Source: JASHPR01 sp963729365 (GTDB lineage Bacteria > Actinomycetota > Actinomycetes > Streptosporangiales > Streptosporangiaceae). From it: a stretch of 64,000 nt of DNA. The stretch spans positions 372,001-436,000 of the forward strand of contig CAVSNQ010000013.1 in assembly GCA_963729365.1 (NCBI GenBank), given 5' to 3'. A model generated the notes under the pieces. That model was not told where the DNA came from. It ran no database searches and worked only from the letters and a program-made list of their open reading frames with translations. The translations under genes and the position numbers were made by a program. Shown piece after piece: positions 47,310 to 55,019 of the stretch. Numbering within the stretch: position 1 is the stretch's first letter; each line of letters opens with the position of its first letter.

Positions 47310-47708
47310 ATGGCGCTCGAACGGGTGAATCCGCCGGCGCTGGGCCGGCCGTCGGGCTTCTCGCACGCGGTGGTCGCGGACGGCGGGCGGGTGGTGTTCC
47401 TGGCCGGCCAGACCGCGCACGACGCGGACGGCGTGATCGTGGGCGACACCGTCGCCGGGCAGTTCGAGCGGGCGCTGGCCAACCTGCTGGAGGCGCTGCG
47501 CGCGGCCGGCGGCGCGCCCGAGCACCTGGCCAGCCTGACCGTCTACGCGGTTGACCTGGACGAGTACCGCAGGCACGGCCGCGAGATCGGCCTGGCCTGG
47601 CGGCGGCTGGCCGGCCGGGAGTACCCGGCCATGGCCGCGATCGGCGTCTCGCGGCTGTGGGACGCCGCCGCGCTGGTCGAGATCCAGGGCCACGCGGTCA
47701 TCGGCTGA
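47310..47708 (+). CDS. Rid family (YjgF/YER057c/UK114) protein
   Basis: A 132-residue Rid-fold protein, expected to form trimers. The fold is clear from FSHAVVADGGRVVFLAGQTA, VAGQFERALANLLEALRAAG and the C-terminal YPAMAAIGVSRLWDAAALVE. The arginine that archetypal RidA uses to deaminate enamines and imines (in PAR(T/S)) is replaced by Met in YPAM, so this belongs with the Rid4-7-type subgroups that lack that activity. GAAGAGGAG ends 5 bases before ATG 47310. It is 58 bases after the monooxygenase-reductase gene and probably co-transcribed. A role in handling the amino-oxo-cyclohexene product of that enzyme is plausible but unproven. Confidence 0.88.
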   Translation: MALERVNPPALGRPSGFSHAVVADGGRVVFLAGQTAHDADGVIVGDTVAGQFERALANLLEALRAAGGAPEHLASLTVYAVDLDEYRRHGREIGLAWRRLAGREYPAMAAIGVSRLWDAAALVEIQGHAVIG

Positions 47709-48570
47709 CGGCCGCCCGCTCGCCGGTGACCGCGAGCACGTGAGCACGGGCCGGGCCGGCCAGCCGGTCCCGCAGCGCCGCGAACGCCCGGTCGGCCCGC
47801 AGGCCGTTCCAGCCGGCCGGCAGCAGTTCGGCGGGCAGGCCAGGGTCGAGGAACGGCAGCCGCCGCCACGCGGTGAGCGCCCTGACGTAGTCGGCGAACG
47901 CCTCGCCGCTGGCCGTCCCGGGCGCCGGTACCCCGTCCCAGCGCGCCAGCAGCGGCTCGGCCGCGTCGAGGAACGCCTGGTACAGGTTCTGCAGCCGGCC
48001 CAGGTCCCACCACCGGCCGACCTGCTCCCGCAGGTCGCCGAAGGCCAGGTGATCGGCGCGGAACAGGGTCGCGTAGCCGGACAGGCCGCAGCGCTCGAGC
48101 ACGCCGGCGGTCTGCGCGGCCAGCTGCGCGGGCGCGATCCAGACCCCGGCCGAGACGGTGCCGAAGCCGAGCCAGCTCAGCCGGGAGCGCAGCTCATGAC
48201 GCCTGCGCCGCTCCGGCTCGGGCACGCTGAACACGGCCAGCACCCAGCCGTCGGCCAGCCGGGCGCGGGGCCGCCCGAAGATCCGCTGGTCGCCCTCGGC
48301 CAGGATGTCCCGGCCCGGCGGGGACAGGGCGTAGCCGGCGGCCCCGCCGCTGCGCCGCGGCTCTAGCACGCCGCGCTGCTTCAGCCGGGATACGGACGAC
48401 CGGACGGCAGGCTCATCGACGCCAAGCCCGGCCATCAGCCGGATCAGCGACGCCACCGACAGCCAGCCGAGGGCGTCCCGCGCGTACAGACCGTAGATCG
48501 TCACGATCAGCGCCCGCGGCTGGACCGGCCACGGGTCACCGCCATCTGGCGCCCCGGTGAAGGTCGTCAT
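47698..48570 (-). CDS. PaaX family transcriptional repressor
   Basis: A 290-residue regulator of the PaaX family, which respond to aryl-CoA thioesters. N-terminal winged helix: PRALIVTIYGLYARDALGWL, VASLIRLMAGLGVDEPAVRSSVSRLKQRGVLE (split). The central domain has GWVLAVFSVPEPERRRRHELR and the C-terminal domain has YVRALTAWRRLPFLDPGLP, the usual PaaX end. Its last 11 bases overlap the convergent rid gene. It faces the aryl-CoA ligase across 54 bases, so it very likely controls that gene and the module. The likely effector is the CoA ester made by the ligase. Confidence 0.9.
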   Translation of the reverse strand: MTTFTGAPDGGDPWPVQPRALIVTIYGLYARDALGWLSVASLIRLMAGLGVDEPAVRSSVSRLKQRGVLEPRRSGGAAGYALSPPGRDILAEGDQRIFGRPRARLADGWVLAVFSVPEPERRRRHELRSRLSWLGFGTVSAGVWIAPAQLAAQTAGVLERCGLSGYATLFRADHLAFGDLREQVGRWWDLGRLQNLYQAFLDAAEPLLARWDGVPAPGTASGEAFADYVRALTAWRRLPFLDPGLPAELLPAGWNGLRADRAFAALRDRLAGPARAHVLAVTGERAAVSR

Positions 48571-48578
48571 CCAAGGAC

Positions 48579-48602
48579 GATAGCGGAATACTGTGGGTTA
48601 TC
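48579..48602. promoter_or_regulatory. Possible operator between paaX-type gene and ligase gene
   Basis: The 54-base divergent gap must hold both promoters. GATA (48579-48582) and TATC (48599-48602) form an imperfect inverted pair with 16 bases between, within an AT-richer patch. It is a candidate PaaX-type operator, offered with low confidence. Confidence 0.3.
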
Positions 48603-48624
48603 CCGCCGTCGAGGGAGGTCAGGC

Positions 48625-50253
48625 ATGCGGCTCTCGCCGTCCGCACACGTCGACACGTTCTGCCGGGACAACCTGCCGCCGGACGGGCTGTGGCCTGACT
48701 TCCGGTTCACGCTGCCCGGGCTGCAGTACCCCGAGCGGCTCAACGGCGCGGTCGAGCTGCTCGACGCGACCGTTGCGGCCCGCGGCGGCGGCCGGCCGTG
48801 CCTGCTGTCGGAGAACGGCACGTGGAGCTACGACGACGTGCAGCGCATCGCCAACCAGGTGGCGTGGGTGCTGGTGGACGAGCTGGGGATGGTGCCGGGG
48901 AACCGGGTACTGCTGCGCGGCCCGAACAATCCGTGGCTGGCCGCCTGCTGGCTCGGGGTGCTCAAGGCCGGCGGGGTCGCGGTGGCCACCATGTCGCTGC
49001 TGCGGGCCGGCGAGCTTTCCTCGATCTGCGAGATCGCCCAGGTGAAGCTGGCGCTGTGCGACCACAGGTTCACCGGGGAGCTGGCCGCCGCGGGCGTGGA
49101 CGGGCTGCGGATCGTCGGTTACGGCGACCCGGGTCCCGTGGACGATCTCGCGCAGCGGGTGACGCCGATGCCGCGCAACTTCTCCGCCGTGGACACGGCC
49201 GCCGACGACGTGGCCATGATCGCCTTCACGTCGGGCACGACCGGCCGCCCCAAGGCGGCCATGCACTTCCACCGCGACCTGCTCGCGATCGCGGACACGT
49301 TCTCCGCCCACGTGCTCAAGCCGCGGGCGGACGACATCTTCACCGGCACCCCGCCGCTCGCCTTCACCTACGGTCTGGGCGGGATGCTGGTGTTCCCGCT
49401 GCGGGCGGGCGCGGCCACGCTGCTGCTGGAGAAGGCGACCCCGGCGGAGCTGGCCGACCAGATCGCCGCGCGCGGCGTCACGGTCCTGTCCACGGCGCCC
49501 ACCGCGTTCCGGGCCATGCTCGCCGCGGGAAAGGCCGCGCAGCTGCGCGGGCTGCGGCGGCCGGTCTCGGCGGGCGAGCACCTGTCCGCCGCGACCTGGC
49601 AGGCCTTCTACGACGCCACCGGCGTGAAGATCATCGACGGGATCGGCAGCACCGAGATGCTGCACATCTTCATCTCCTCGGCCGACGACGAGATCCGCCC
49701 CGGCTCCACCGGCCGGGCCGTCCCTGGCTACGAGGCCGCGATCCTGGACGGCGAGGGCAAGCCGGTCCCGGACGGGACGCCGGGCCGGCTGGCCGTCAAG
49801 GGCCCGACCGGCTGCACGTACCTGGCCGACGACCGGCAGCGGTCCTACGTTCAGGACGGCTGGAACTTCACCGGCGACACCTACGTCCGCGACGCCGACG
49901 GCTACTTCTGGTACCAGGCCCGCAGCGACGACATGATCATCTCGGGTGGCTACAACATCGCCGGGCCGGAGATCGAGGAGGTCCTGCTGGGCCACCCGGA
50001 CGTGGCTGAATGCGGCGTGGTCGGCGTTCCCGACGAGGCCCGCGGCCAGATCGTCAAGGCCTACGTGGTGCTGCGGGCCGGCGCGGACGCGGGCCAGGCG
50101 AAGGCCAGCGAGCTGCAGGACTTCGTGAAGCGGCGGATCGCGCCGTACAAGTACCCGCGGGCCGTGGAGTTCCTGGCCGCCCTGCCGCGGACGAACACCG
50201 GCAAGCTGCAGCGGTTCCGGCTCCGCGACATGGCCGGCGCGGGCGTAGGGTGA
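48625..50253 (+). CDS. Aryl-CoA ligase (2-aminobenzoate/benzoate-CoA ligase type)
   Basis: A 542-residue adenylate-forming enzyme activating an aromatic acid to its CoA ester. The N terminus HVDTFCRDNLPPDGLWPDF is typical of the benzoate/2-aminobenzoate-CoA ligase branch. Motifs: AFTSGTTGRPKAAMHFHRD, PPLAFTYGLGGMLVFPL, DGIGSTEMLHIFIS, the hinge YQARSDDMIISGGYNIAGPE and the catalytic lysine in RTNTGKLQRF. GGGAGG lies 9 bases before ATG 48625. With the bifunctional anthraniloyl/salicylyl-CoA enzyme it forms the first two steps of a CoA-dependent aromatic route. No downstream beta-oxidation genes are present here. Confidence 0.9.
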   Translation: MRLSPSAHVDTFCRDNLPPDGLWPDFRFTLPGLQYPERLNGAVELLDATVAARGGGRPCLLSENGTWSYDDVQRIANQVAWVLVDELGMVPGNRVLLRGPNNPWLAACWLGVLKAGGVAVATMSLLRAGELSSICEIAQVKLALCDHRFTGELAAAGVDGLRIVGYGDPGPVDDLAQRVTPMPRNFSAVDTAADDVAMIAFTSGTTGRPKAAMHFHRDLLAIADTFSAHVLKPRADDIFTGTPPLAFTYGLGGMLVFPLRAGAATLLLEKATPAELADQIAARGVTVLSTAPTAFRAMLAAGKAAQLRGLRRPVSAGEHLSAATWQAFYDATGVKIIDGIGSTEMLHIFISSADDEIRPGSTGRAVPGYEAAILDGEGKPVPDGTPGRLAVKGPTGCTYLADDRQRSYVQDGWNFTGDTYVRDADGYFWYQARSDDMIISGGYNIAGPEIEEVLLGHPDVAECGVVGVPDEARGQIVKAYVVLRAGADAGQAKASELQDFVKRRIAPYKYPRAVEFLAALPRTNTGKLQRFRLRDMAGAGVG

Positions 50254-50275
50254 GGGGATAAGAGTGTTGTATCTG

Positions 50276-50850
50276 GGGAGCTGGTACACGTCGATGTCAA
50301 GAAAGTAGGTAAAATCCCCGACGGCGGTGGATGGCTCACCCTCGACGTTCCGCCGCCAACCGTAACAGCCAGCCCCACCGCGACACGGTCAGGCGCCACA
50401 CTGCCCCCGGACGGCCCAACCTGGGCTACGCCTACCTCCACACAGCCCTCGACGACCACTCCAGCCTGGCCTACACCGAAATCCTGGCCGACGAAAGCAA
50501 GGAAACCGCCGCCGCGTTCCTGGCGAGCGCGCACGCCTGGTACTCCGCCGCCGGGATCACCATCGAACGCGTCCTGTGCGATAACGGCAGCTGCTACATC
50601 TCGAAAGCCTGGGCCACTGCCTGAGCCGACCTGGGCATCACCCCCAAGCGCACCAGGCCCCGCAGGCCACAGACCAACGGCAAAGTAGAGCGCTACCAGA
50701 GAACCCTGGCCGACGAATGGGCCTACGCGCGCCCCTACACCTCAGAAACCCAGCGGCGCGCCGCCCTTGACCCCTGGCTCCACAGCTACAACCATCAGCG
50801 GGGAATACCCGTCGGGGCCCCCTGCGACAGGGTAAAACGTGGACAGCTAG
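50276..50850 (+). mobile_element. Decayed IS481-family transposase remnant
   Basis: Part of an IS481 transposase. The DDE domain start LVHVDVKKVGKIPDGGGW is at 50279-50335; after a frame break come GYAYLHTALDDHSSLAYTEI, RVLCDNGSCYISKAW, an in-frame TGA (50622-50624) where relatives have Cys, then ADLGITPKRTRPRRPQTNGK and VERYQRTLADEWAYARPYTS. The first two catalytic Asp and the Glu region (NGKVER) can be recognised, but the N-terminal HTH is missing and the C terminus ends abruptly. At least one frameshift and one stop, so inactive. No terminal inverted repeats were found. It separates the aryl-CoA ligase gene from rnj. Confidence 0.85.
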
Positions 50851-50893
50851 CCGGGCCTGGCCGCCACCACGTCGTACACGGGAGCCCGGCCCA

Positions 50894-52588
50894 TCAGACC
50901 TCCACGAGCACCGGGATGATCATCGGGCGGCGGCGGTAGTTCTCGCTCACCCAGCGGCCCACCGTCCGGCGCACCAGCTGCTGCAGCTGGTAGGAGTCGC
51001 TGATGCCGTCGGCGGCCGCCCGGGCCAGCGCCTCCTCGATCCGCGGCCGGACCTCCCCGAAGGCCGCATCGTCGATCCCGGAACCGCGGGCGTGGATCTC
51101 CGGGCCGGCGACGAGCTTGCCCGAGGTGGAATCCACCACGACGACCACGGACACGAAGCCCTCGTCGCCGAGGATCCGCCGGTCCTTCAGCGACGCCTCG
51201 GTCACCTCGCCGACGGACAGCCCGTCCACGTACACGTAACCGCACTGCACGTTGCCGGTGACCGAGGCCTGGCCGTCGACCAGGTCGACCACCAGCCCGT
51301 CCTCGGCGATCACGATGTTCTTGTCGGGCACGCCGGTCAGCGCGGCGAGTTCCGCGTGCGCCCTCAGGTGCCGCCACTCCCCGTGCACCGGGATGAAGTT
51401 GCTGGGCCGCACCAGGTTCAGCACGTAGAGCAGCTCCCCGGCGGGCGCGTGCCCGGACACGTGCACCAGCGCGTTGCCCCGGTGCACGACCCGCGCGCCT
51501 AGCCGGGTCAGCTCGTTGATGATCCGGGACACGGCGGTCTCGTTGCCCGGCACCAGCGACGAGGCCAGGATCACCGTGTCTCCCTCGGCGATCCTGATCG
51601 CATGGTCTCGGCCGGCCATCCGGGCCAGCGCCGACATCGGCTCGCCCTGCGACCCGGTGGAGATCAGCACGATCCGCTCGGGCGGCATTTCCTCGGCCTC
51701 GCGCAGCTCCACGATCAGGCCGCCGGGGACCGAAGGGACCCGCAGGTAGCCGAGCTCGCGGGCGACCCCCATGTTCCGCACCATCGACCGGCCGACCAGG
51801 GCCACCTTGCGCCCGTGCGCCGCCGCGGTGTCCATCACCTGCTGCACCCGGTGCACGTGGCTGGCGAAGCAGGAGACGATGATCCGCTGCTGCGCGGCGG
51901 CGAAGACCTCGGCCAGCACCGGGCTGATCGCCCGCTCGGTGGTCACGATCCCGGGAATCTCGGCGTTGGTGGAGTCCGCCATCAGCAGGTCCACGCCCTC
52001 CGCGCCGAGCCGCGCGAAGCCGCCCAGGTCGGTCAGCCGCCCGTCCAGCGGCAGCTGGTCCATCTTGAAGTCCCCGGTATGCAGCACCACGCCCGCGCGC
52101 GTCCGGATGCCCACCGCGAGCGCATCGGGAATGGAGTGATTCACCGCGAAGAACTCAAGGTCAAAGGGACCGAACGAATGCAGTGAGCCCTCTTCCACCT
52201 CGCGGGCCTCCGGCGTGATCCGGTGCTCGGTGAGCTTGCTCGCCACCAGCGCCAGCGTCAGCCTGGATCCGACCAGCGGGATGTCGGACCGCAACCGCAG
52301 CAGGAACGGGACGGCACCGATGTGGTCCTCGTGCGCGTGCGTGAGCACGATCGCCTCGATCTGCTCCAGCCGGTCCTCGATGTAGGAGAAGTCCGGCAGG
52401 ATCAGGTCGACGCCCGGCTGGTCGGGCTCGGGGAACAGCACCCCGCAGTCCACGACGAGCAGGCGGCCGGCGTGCTCGAAGACCGTCATGTTCCGGCCGA
52501 TCTCGCCGAGCCCGCCCAGGGCGACGATCCGGAGGCCGTCGGCGGGCAGCGGCGGTGGCGGGCCGAGTTCCGGGTGCGGATGGCTCAC
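50894..52588 (-). CDS. rnj: Ribonuclease J
   Basis: A 564-residue metallo-beta-lactamase-fold nuclease with 5'-3' exo- and endoribonuclease activity in RNA maturation and decay. The signature HAHEDH in VLTHAHEDHIGAVPFLL binds the two zinc ions; other ligands lie in FAVNHSIPDALA and LHTGDFKMDQ. The beta-CASP domain follows with DSTNAEIPGIVTTER, RMVRNMG-like GRSMVRNMGVARELGY and HVSGHAPAGEL, then the C-terminal dimer domain. ATG 52588 overlaps the dapA stop in ATGA, the dapA-rnj arrangement conserved in actinobacteria. Confidence 0.96.
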   Translation of the reverse strand: MSHPHPELGPPPPLPADGLRIVALGGLGEIGRNMTVFEHAGRLLVVDCGVLFPEPDQPGVDLILPDFSYIEDRLEQIEAIVLTHAHEDHIGAVPFLLRLRSDIPLVGSRLTLALVASKLTEHRITPEAREVEEGSLHSFGPFDLEFFAVNHSIPDALAVGIRTRAGVVLHTGDFKMDQLPLDGRLTDLGGFARLGAEGVDLLMADSTNAEIPGIVTTERAISPVLAEVFAAAQQRIIVSCFASHVHRVQQVMDTAAAHGRKVALVGRSMVRNMGVARELGYLRVPSVPGGLIVELREAEEMPPERIVLISTGSQGEPMSALARMAGRDHAIRIAEGDTVILASSLVPGNETAVSRIINELTRLGARVVHRGNALVHVSGHAPAGELLYVLNLVRPSNFIPVHGEWRHLRAHAELAALTGVPDKNIVIAEDGLVVDLVDGQASVTGNVQCGYVYVDGLSVGEVTEASLKDRRILGDEGFVSVVVVVDSTSGKLVAGPEIHARGSGIDDAAFGEVRPRIEEALARAAADGISDSYQLQQLVRRTVGRWVSENYRRRPMIIPVLVEV

Positions 52589-53517
52589 AGGATCTTCACA
52601 CCGCCGGCCACCAGATCGGCACGCAGCCGCTCAGCCTCGGCCGTGGTCGCATCGGCGAGCGGCAGCCGGACCGGGCCGCCCGGCCGCCCCAGCATGGCGA
52701 GCGCGGCCTTGGTGCTGATCGTGCCCTGCATCCGGGTCATGCCCGTATACACGGGCAGCAGCTCGCGGTGGATGGCCAGCGCGGTGCCGGTGTCACCGGC
52801 CAGGTAAGCGTCGATCATCTCGTGCAGCCGGTCGCCGACCACGTGGCCGTGCACGCTGACGAAGCCGACCGCGCCGACCGACAGCCAGGGCAGGTTCAGC
52901 ATGTCGTCACCGCAGTAGAAGGCCAGGCCGGTGGTGGCCATGACCACGGACCCCGCGCCGAGGTCGCCCTTGGCGTCCTTGACCGCGACGATCCGCGGGT
53001 GAGCGGCGAGCTGCACCAGGCTCTCGGTCGCGATCGGGGTGCCGGTCCGGCCGGGGATGTCGTAGAGCATCACCGGCAGCCCGGTCGCGTCGGCCACCTT
53101 GGTGAAGTGCGCGACCAGGCCGTGCTGCGGCGGCTTGTTGTAGTACGGCGTGACGACGAGCAGGGCGGCCGCGCCGGCCTGCTCGGCCTGCCTGGCCAGC
53201 TCGCAGGTGTGCGCGGTGTCGTTGGTGCCGACGCCGGCCACGATCGTGGCCCGGTCCCCCACGGCCTCGACCACGGTGCGCAGCAGCCGGTCCTTCTCGG
53301 CGTCGCTCGTGGTGGGCGACTCGCCGGTGGTGCCGCTGATCACCAGACCGTCGTTGCGCATCTCAGTGACCAGGTACTCGGCCAGGCGGGCCGCACCGTC
53401 GTAGTCGACCGCCCCGTCGCGGGTCATCGGCGTGATCATCGCGGTGAGCATCCGGCCGAACGGGACCCGTTCCGGCGGGGCCGCGCCGCCGCCCTCTGGC
53501 GTTGTCGTAGCTGTCAT
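52585..53517 (-). CDS. dapA: 4-hydroxy-tetrahydrodipicolinate synthase
   Basis: Condenses pyruvate with aspartate semialdehyde, the first committed step to diaminopimelate and lysine. 310 residues. (beta/alpha)8 barrel with GTTGESPTTSDAEKDRLL, the YNKPPQHGL Tyr, MLYDIPGRTG, the Schiff-base lysine in IVAVKDAKGDL, and FYCGDDMLNL. ATG 53517 (MTATTTPEG) is chosen; the open frame to 53616 adds only low-complexity Arg codons. No strong ribosome site. Translationally coupled to rnj by ATGA. dapF, a later enzyme of the pathway, is at 11821. In mycobacteria thyX lies just upstream of dapA; it is absent here. Confidence 0.96.
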   Translation of the reverse strand: MTATTTPEGGGAAPPERVPFGRMLTAMITPMTRDGAVDYDGAARLAEYLVTEMRNDGLVISGTTGESPTTSDAEKDRLLRTVVEAVGDRATIVAGVGTNDTAHTCELARQAEQAGAAALLVVTPYYNKPPQHGLVAHFTKVADATGLPVMLYDIPGRTGTPIATESLVQLAAHPRIVAVKDAKGDLGAGSVVMATTGLAFYCGDDMLNLPWLSVGAVGFVSVHGHVVGDRLHEMIDAYLAGDTGTALAIHRELLPVYTGMTRMQGTISTKAALAMLGRPGGPVRLPLADATTAEAERLRADLVAGGVKIL

Positions 53518-53870
53518 GCAACGAACGCTACCGGGCGGCACCGTCGCGGGGTACTGCCGGCACGCGGCGCGGCGCCCCCGGCCACCGCAGCGGGGCCGGC
53601 CGCGCGGGCGGTGCATGCCCGCCGCCGGGCAGCAGCGGGCCGGAAGCGAAGACGCGGCGACGTGAGCTCGGGGGTACCCACGTCGCCAGCGTCTGTCTCA
53701 TTATCGTCTGCCATTGCACGTGGCGTTACGCGTTGTGCGCAATTTGTTGATGGGCCGCCTGATAAAAGGCTCCCCGCGTCGCAATTGCGCGGGCGGCCGC
53801 CCGCCCCGGGGCGGCTTCCGGCCCGGCGGGTTTCCTGGTGCGACCGGGATGGGTAACGGCACAATAGTGA

Positions 53871-53905
53871 CGAGGCCCCTCCATGTATGAGATGGAGGGG
53901 CCTCG
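53871..53905. terminator. Strong hairpin (14-bp stem)
   Basis: CGAGGCCCCTCCAT (53871-53884) pairs perfectly with ATGGAGGGGCCTCG (53892-53905) around a 7-base loop. It lies in the gap between dapA and the SGNH gene, both read leftward, about 370 bases after the SGNH stop. No U-tract. It could end transcription from the SGNH/diiron side before dapA. Confidence 0.65.
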
Positions 53906-54030
53906 CTCGGCCATGCAGCCCAGCGTGCCGATCGCTCGGCTGGCCGGTCACCCGGCTGCTGTCCGCTGCCGACCTTCCCACCAGCGCCAGACGCCCGCCT
54001 GGAACTCCGGTTACCCGGTCTTCCCTGCGT

Positions 54031-54070
54031 CCCGGGGTCGCCCCCGGGGTCCCGGGGTCGCCCCCGGATC
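54031..54070. repeat. 20-bp tandem duplication
   Basis: CCCGGGGTCGCCCCCGGGGT at 54031-54050 is repeated at 54051-54070 with two changes at its end. Each unit can itself fold (CCGGGG-TCG-CCCCGG). Non-coding. Confidence 0.6.
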
Positions 54071-54159
54071 GGCCTCCGCGTGAGGTGGTGAGTGCTTTTC
54101 TACTGCCTCGCCACGGGCCCGCACAAGGGCTTCAGGAAACCAATCTCAAGATTCTTTGG

Positions 54160-54234
54160 CCATCCACAAGACACCCGCCGTTATCCCCCGAGTAGCCCGG
54201 CTTTTCCACCGGTCCATCCACACCACGGTCCACA
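54160..54234. other. Cluster of DnaA-box-like TCCACA motifs
   Basis: Five related 9-mers in 75 bases: CCATCCACA (54160-54168 and 54214-54222), TTATCCCCC (54181-54189), TTTTCCACC (54202-54210) and CGGTCCACA (54226-54234). The actinomycete DnaA box is TTGTCCACA or close. None is a perfect match. They lie in non-coding DNA far from any dnaA/dnaN genes. Confidence 0.3.
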
Positions 54235-54276
54235 GCCAGCGGTTTCAGGCCCGGAACCCGGAACCCGGAGCCCGGG

Positions 54277-54873
54277 TCAGCGCGGCGACAGCTTGTCGGC
54301 GCAAGCCGCGGCGATGAACTGATGGCCCTTGGCGTTGGGGTGCTTCCCGTCGGGTCCGTACAGGTCCGGGTCGGCGACGCCGGGCAGCAACCACGCGTCG
54401 AGGCAGACGGCACCGTAGGACTCGGCCTGCTCGCGGATGATGTCGCTGGCCAGCCGCATGCGCTCGCGCGCGATCTCCCGGAGTTCCTGCGACAGCGGCA
54501 TGATCACCGTGAGGTCGGGGAGGGTGCAGGTCAAGAGCGTCGCCTGGGTCGCGGCCAGGGCCTCGAACAGCTGCCCCAGGTCGGACTTGAAACTCAGCTC
54601 GTCAAAGCCGCGCACGCGGATGTCGTTCATGCCCACGGTGACGCTGACCAGGTCGGGCTGGCGGGCGGCGACCGCGGGCAACTGCTTGCTGAGTACCTGG
54701 CGCACGGTAGCGCCGTCCTCGGCCAGGTTGGTCAGGCTGCACCGCACGGCGGTCCGCACGGTGAGGATGTCGGCCAGCCGCTGGGCCCAGCCGATCGGGC
54801 GCCCGTCCCGACCCTCATCTCCGCGCCCGGCGGTGAGGCTGTCCCCCAGGGCGACATAGGTAGACCAGGTCAA
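54277..54873 (-). CDS. SGNH/GDSL-family hydrolase
   Basis: A 198-residue esterase/lipase of the SGNH fold. Block I ALGDSLTAG carries the nucleophile Ser; block III VGMNDIR gives the Asn; block V DGKHPNAKGHQFIA provides the Asp-x-x-His pair. There is no signal peptide, so it acts in the cytosol, unlike the secreted members. The start is ATG 54873 (MTWSTYVALGDSLTAG); GGCGAGGGAG lies about 10 bases upstream. It follows the diiron gene by 146 bases on the same strand. Substrate unknown; small ester or acyl groups are typical. Confidence 0.9.
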   Translation of the reverse strand: MTWSTYVALGDSLTAGRGDEGRDGRPIGWAQRLADILTVRTAVRCSLTNLAEDGATVRQVLSKQLPAVAARQPDLVSVTVGMNDIRVRGFDELSFKSDLGQLFEALAATQATLLTCTLPDLTVIMPLSQELREIARERMRLASDIIREQAESYGAVCLDAWLLPGVADPDLYGPDGKHPNAKGHQFIAAACADKLSPR

Positions 54874-55019
54874 GAGCTCCGCTCCCTCGCCTCCGGTGGT
54901 GCCATTGCGCTCCGCTCAATCAAACGGTCCCGCAGAGACGGCTCAGGGGCAAGTCGGCAGCCGGGCCAGCCGGGGCCGCAACCCGCGCCCGCGCGCGGGA
55001 CCGGCGCCGTATCCGCAGG

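Larger units (their letters stand above)
53518..54276. other. 759-base intergenic region with terminator, tandem repeat and TCCACA cluster
   Basis: No supported gene. It holds, in order, the dapA leader, an AT-richer stretch at 53690-53800, a strong hairpin at 53871-53905, a 20-base tandem repeat at 54031-54070, and a cluster of TCCACA motifs at 54160-54234. The frames present are low-complexity and lack ribosome sites. Confidence 0.6.

Noticed and set aside
54031..54070. Possible CRISPR repeat
   Set aside because: Only two adjacent copies with no spacers and no cas genes in the window.
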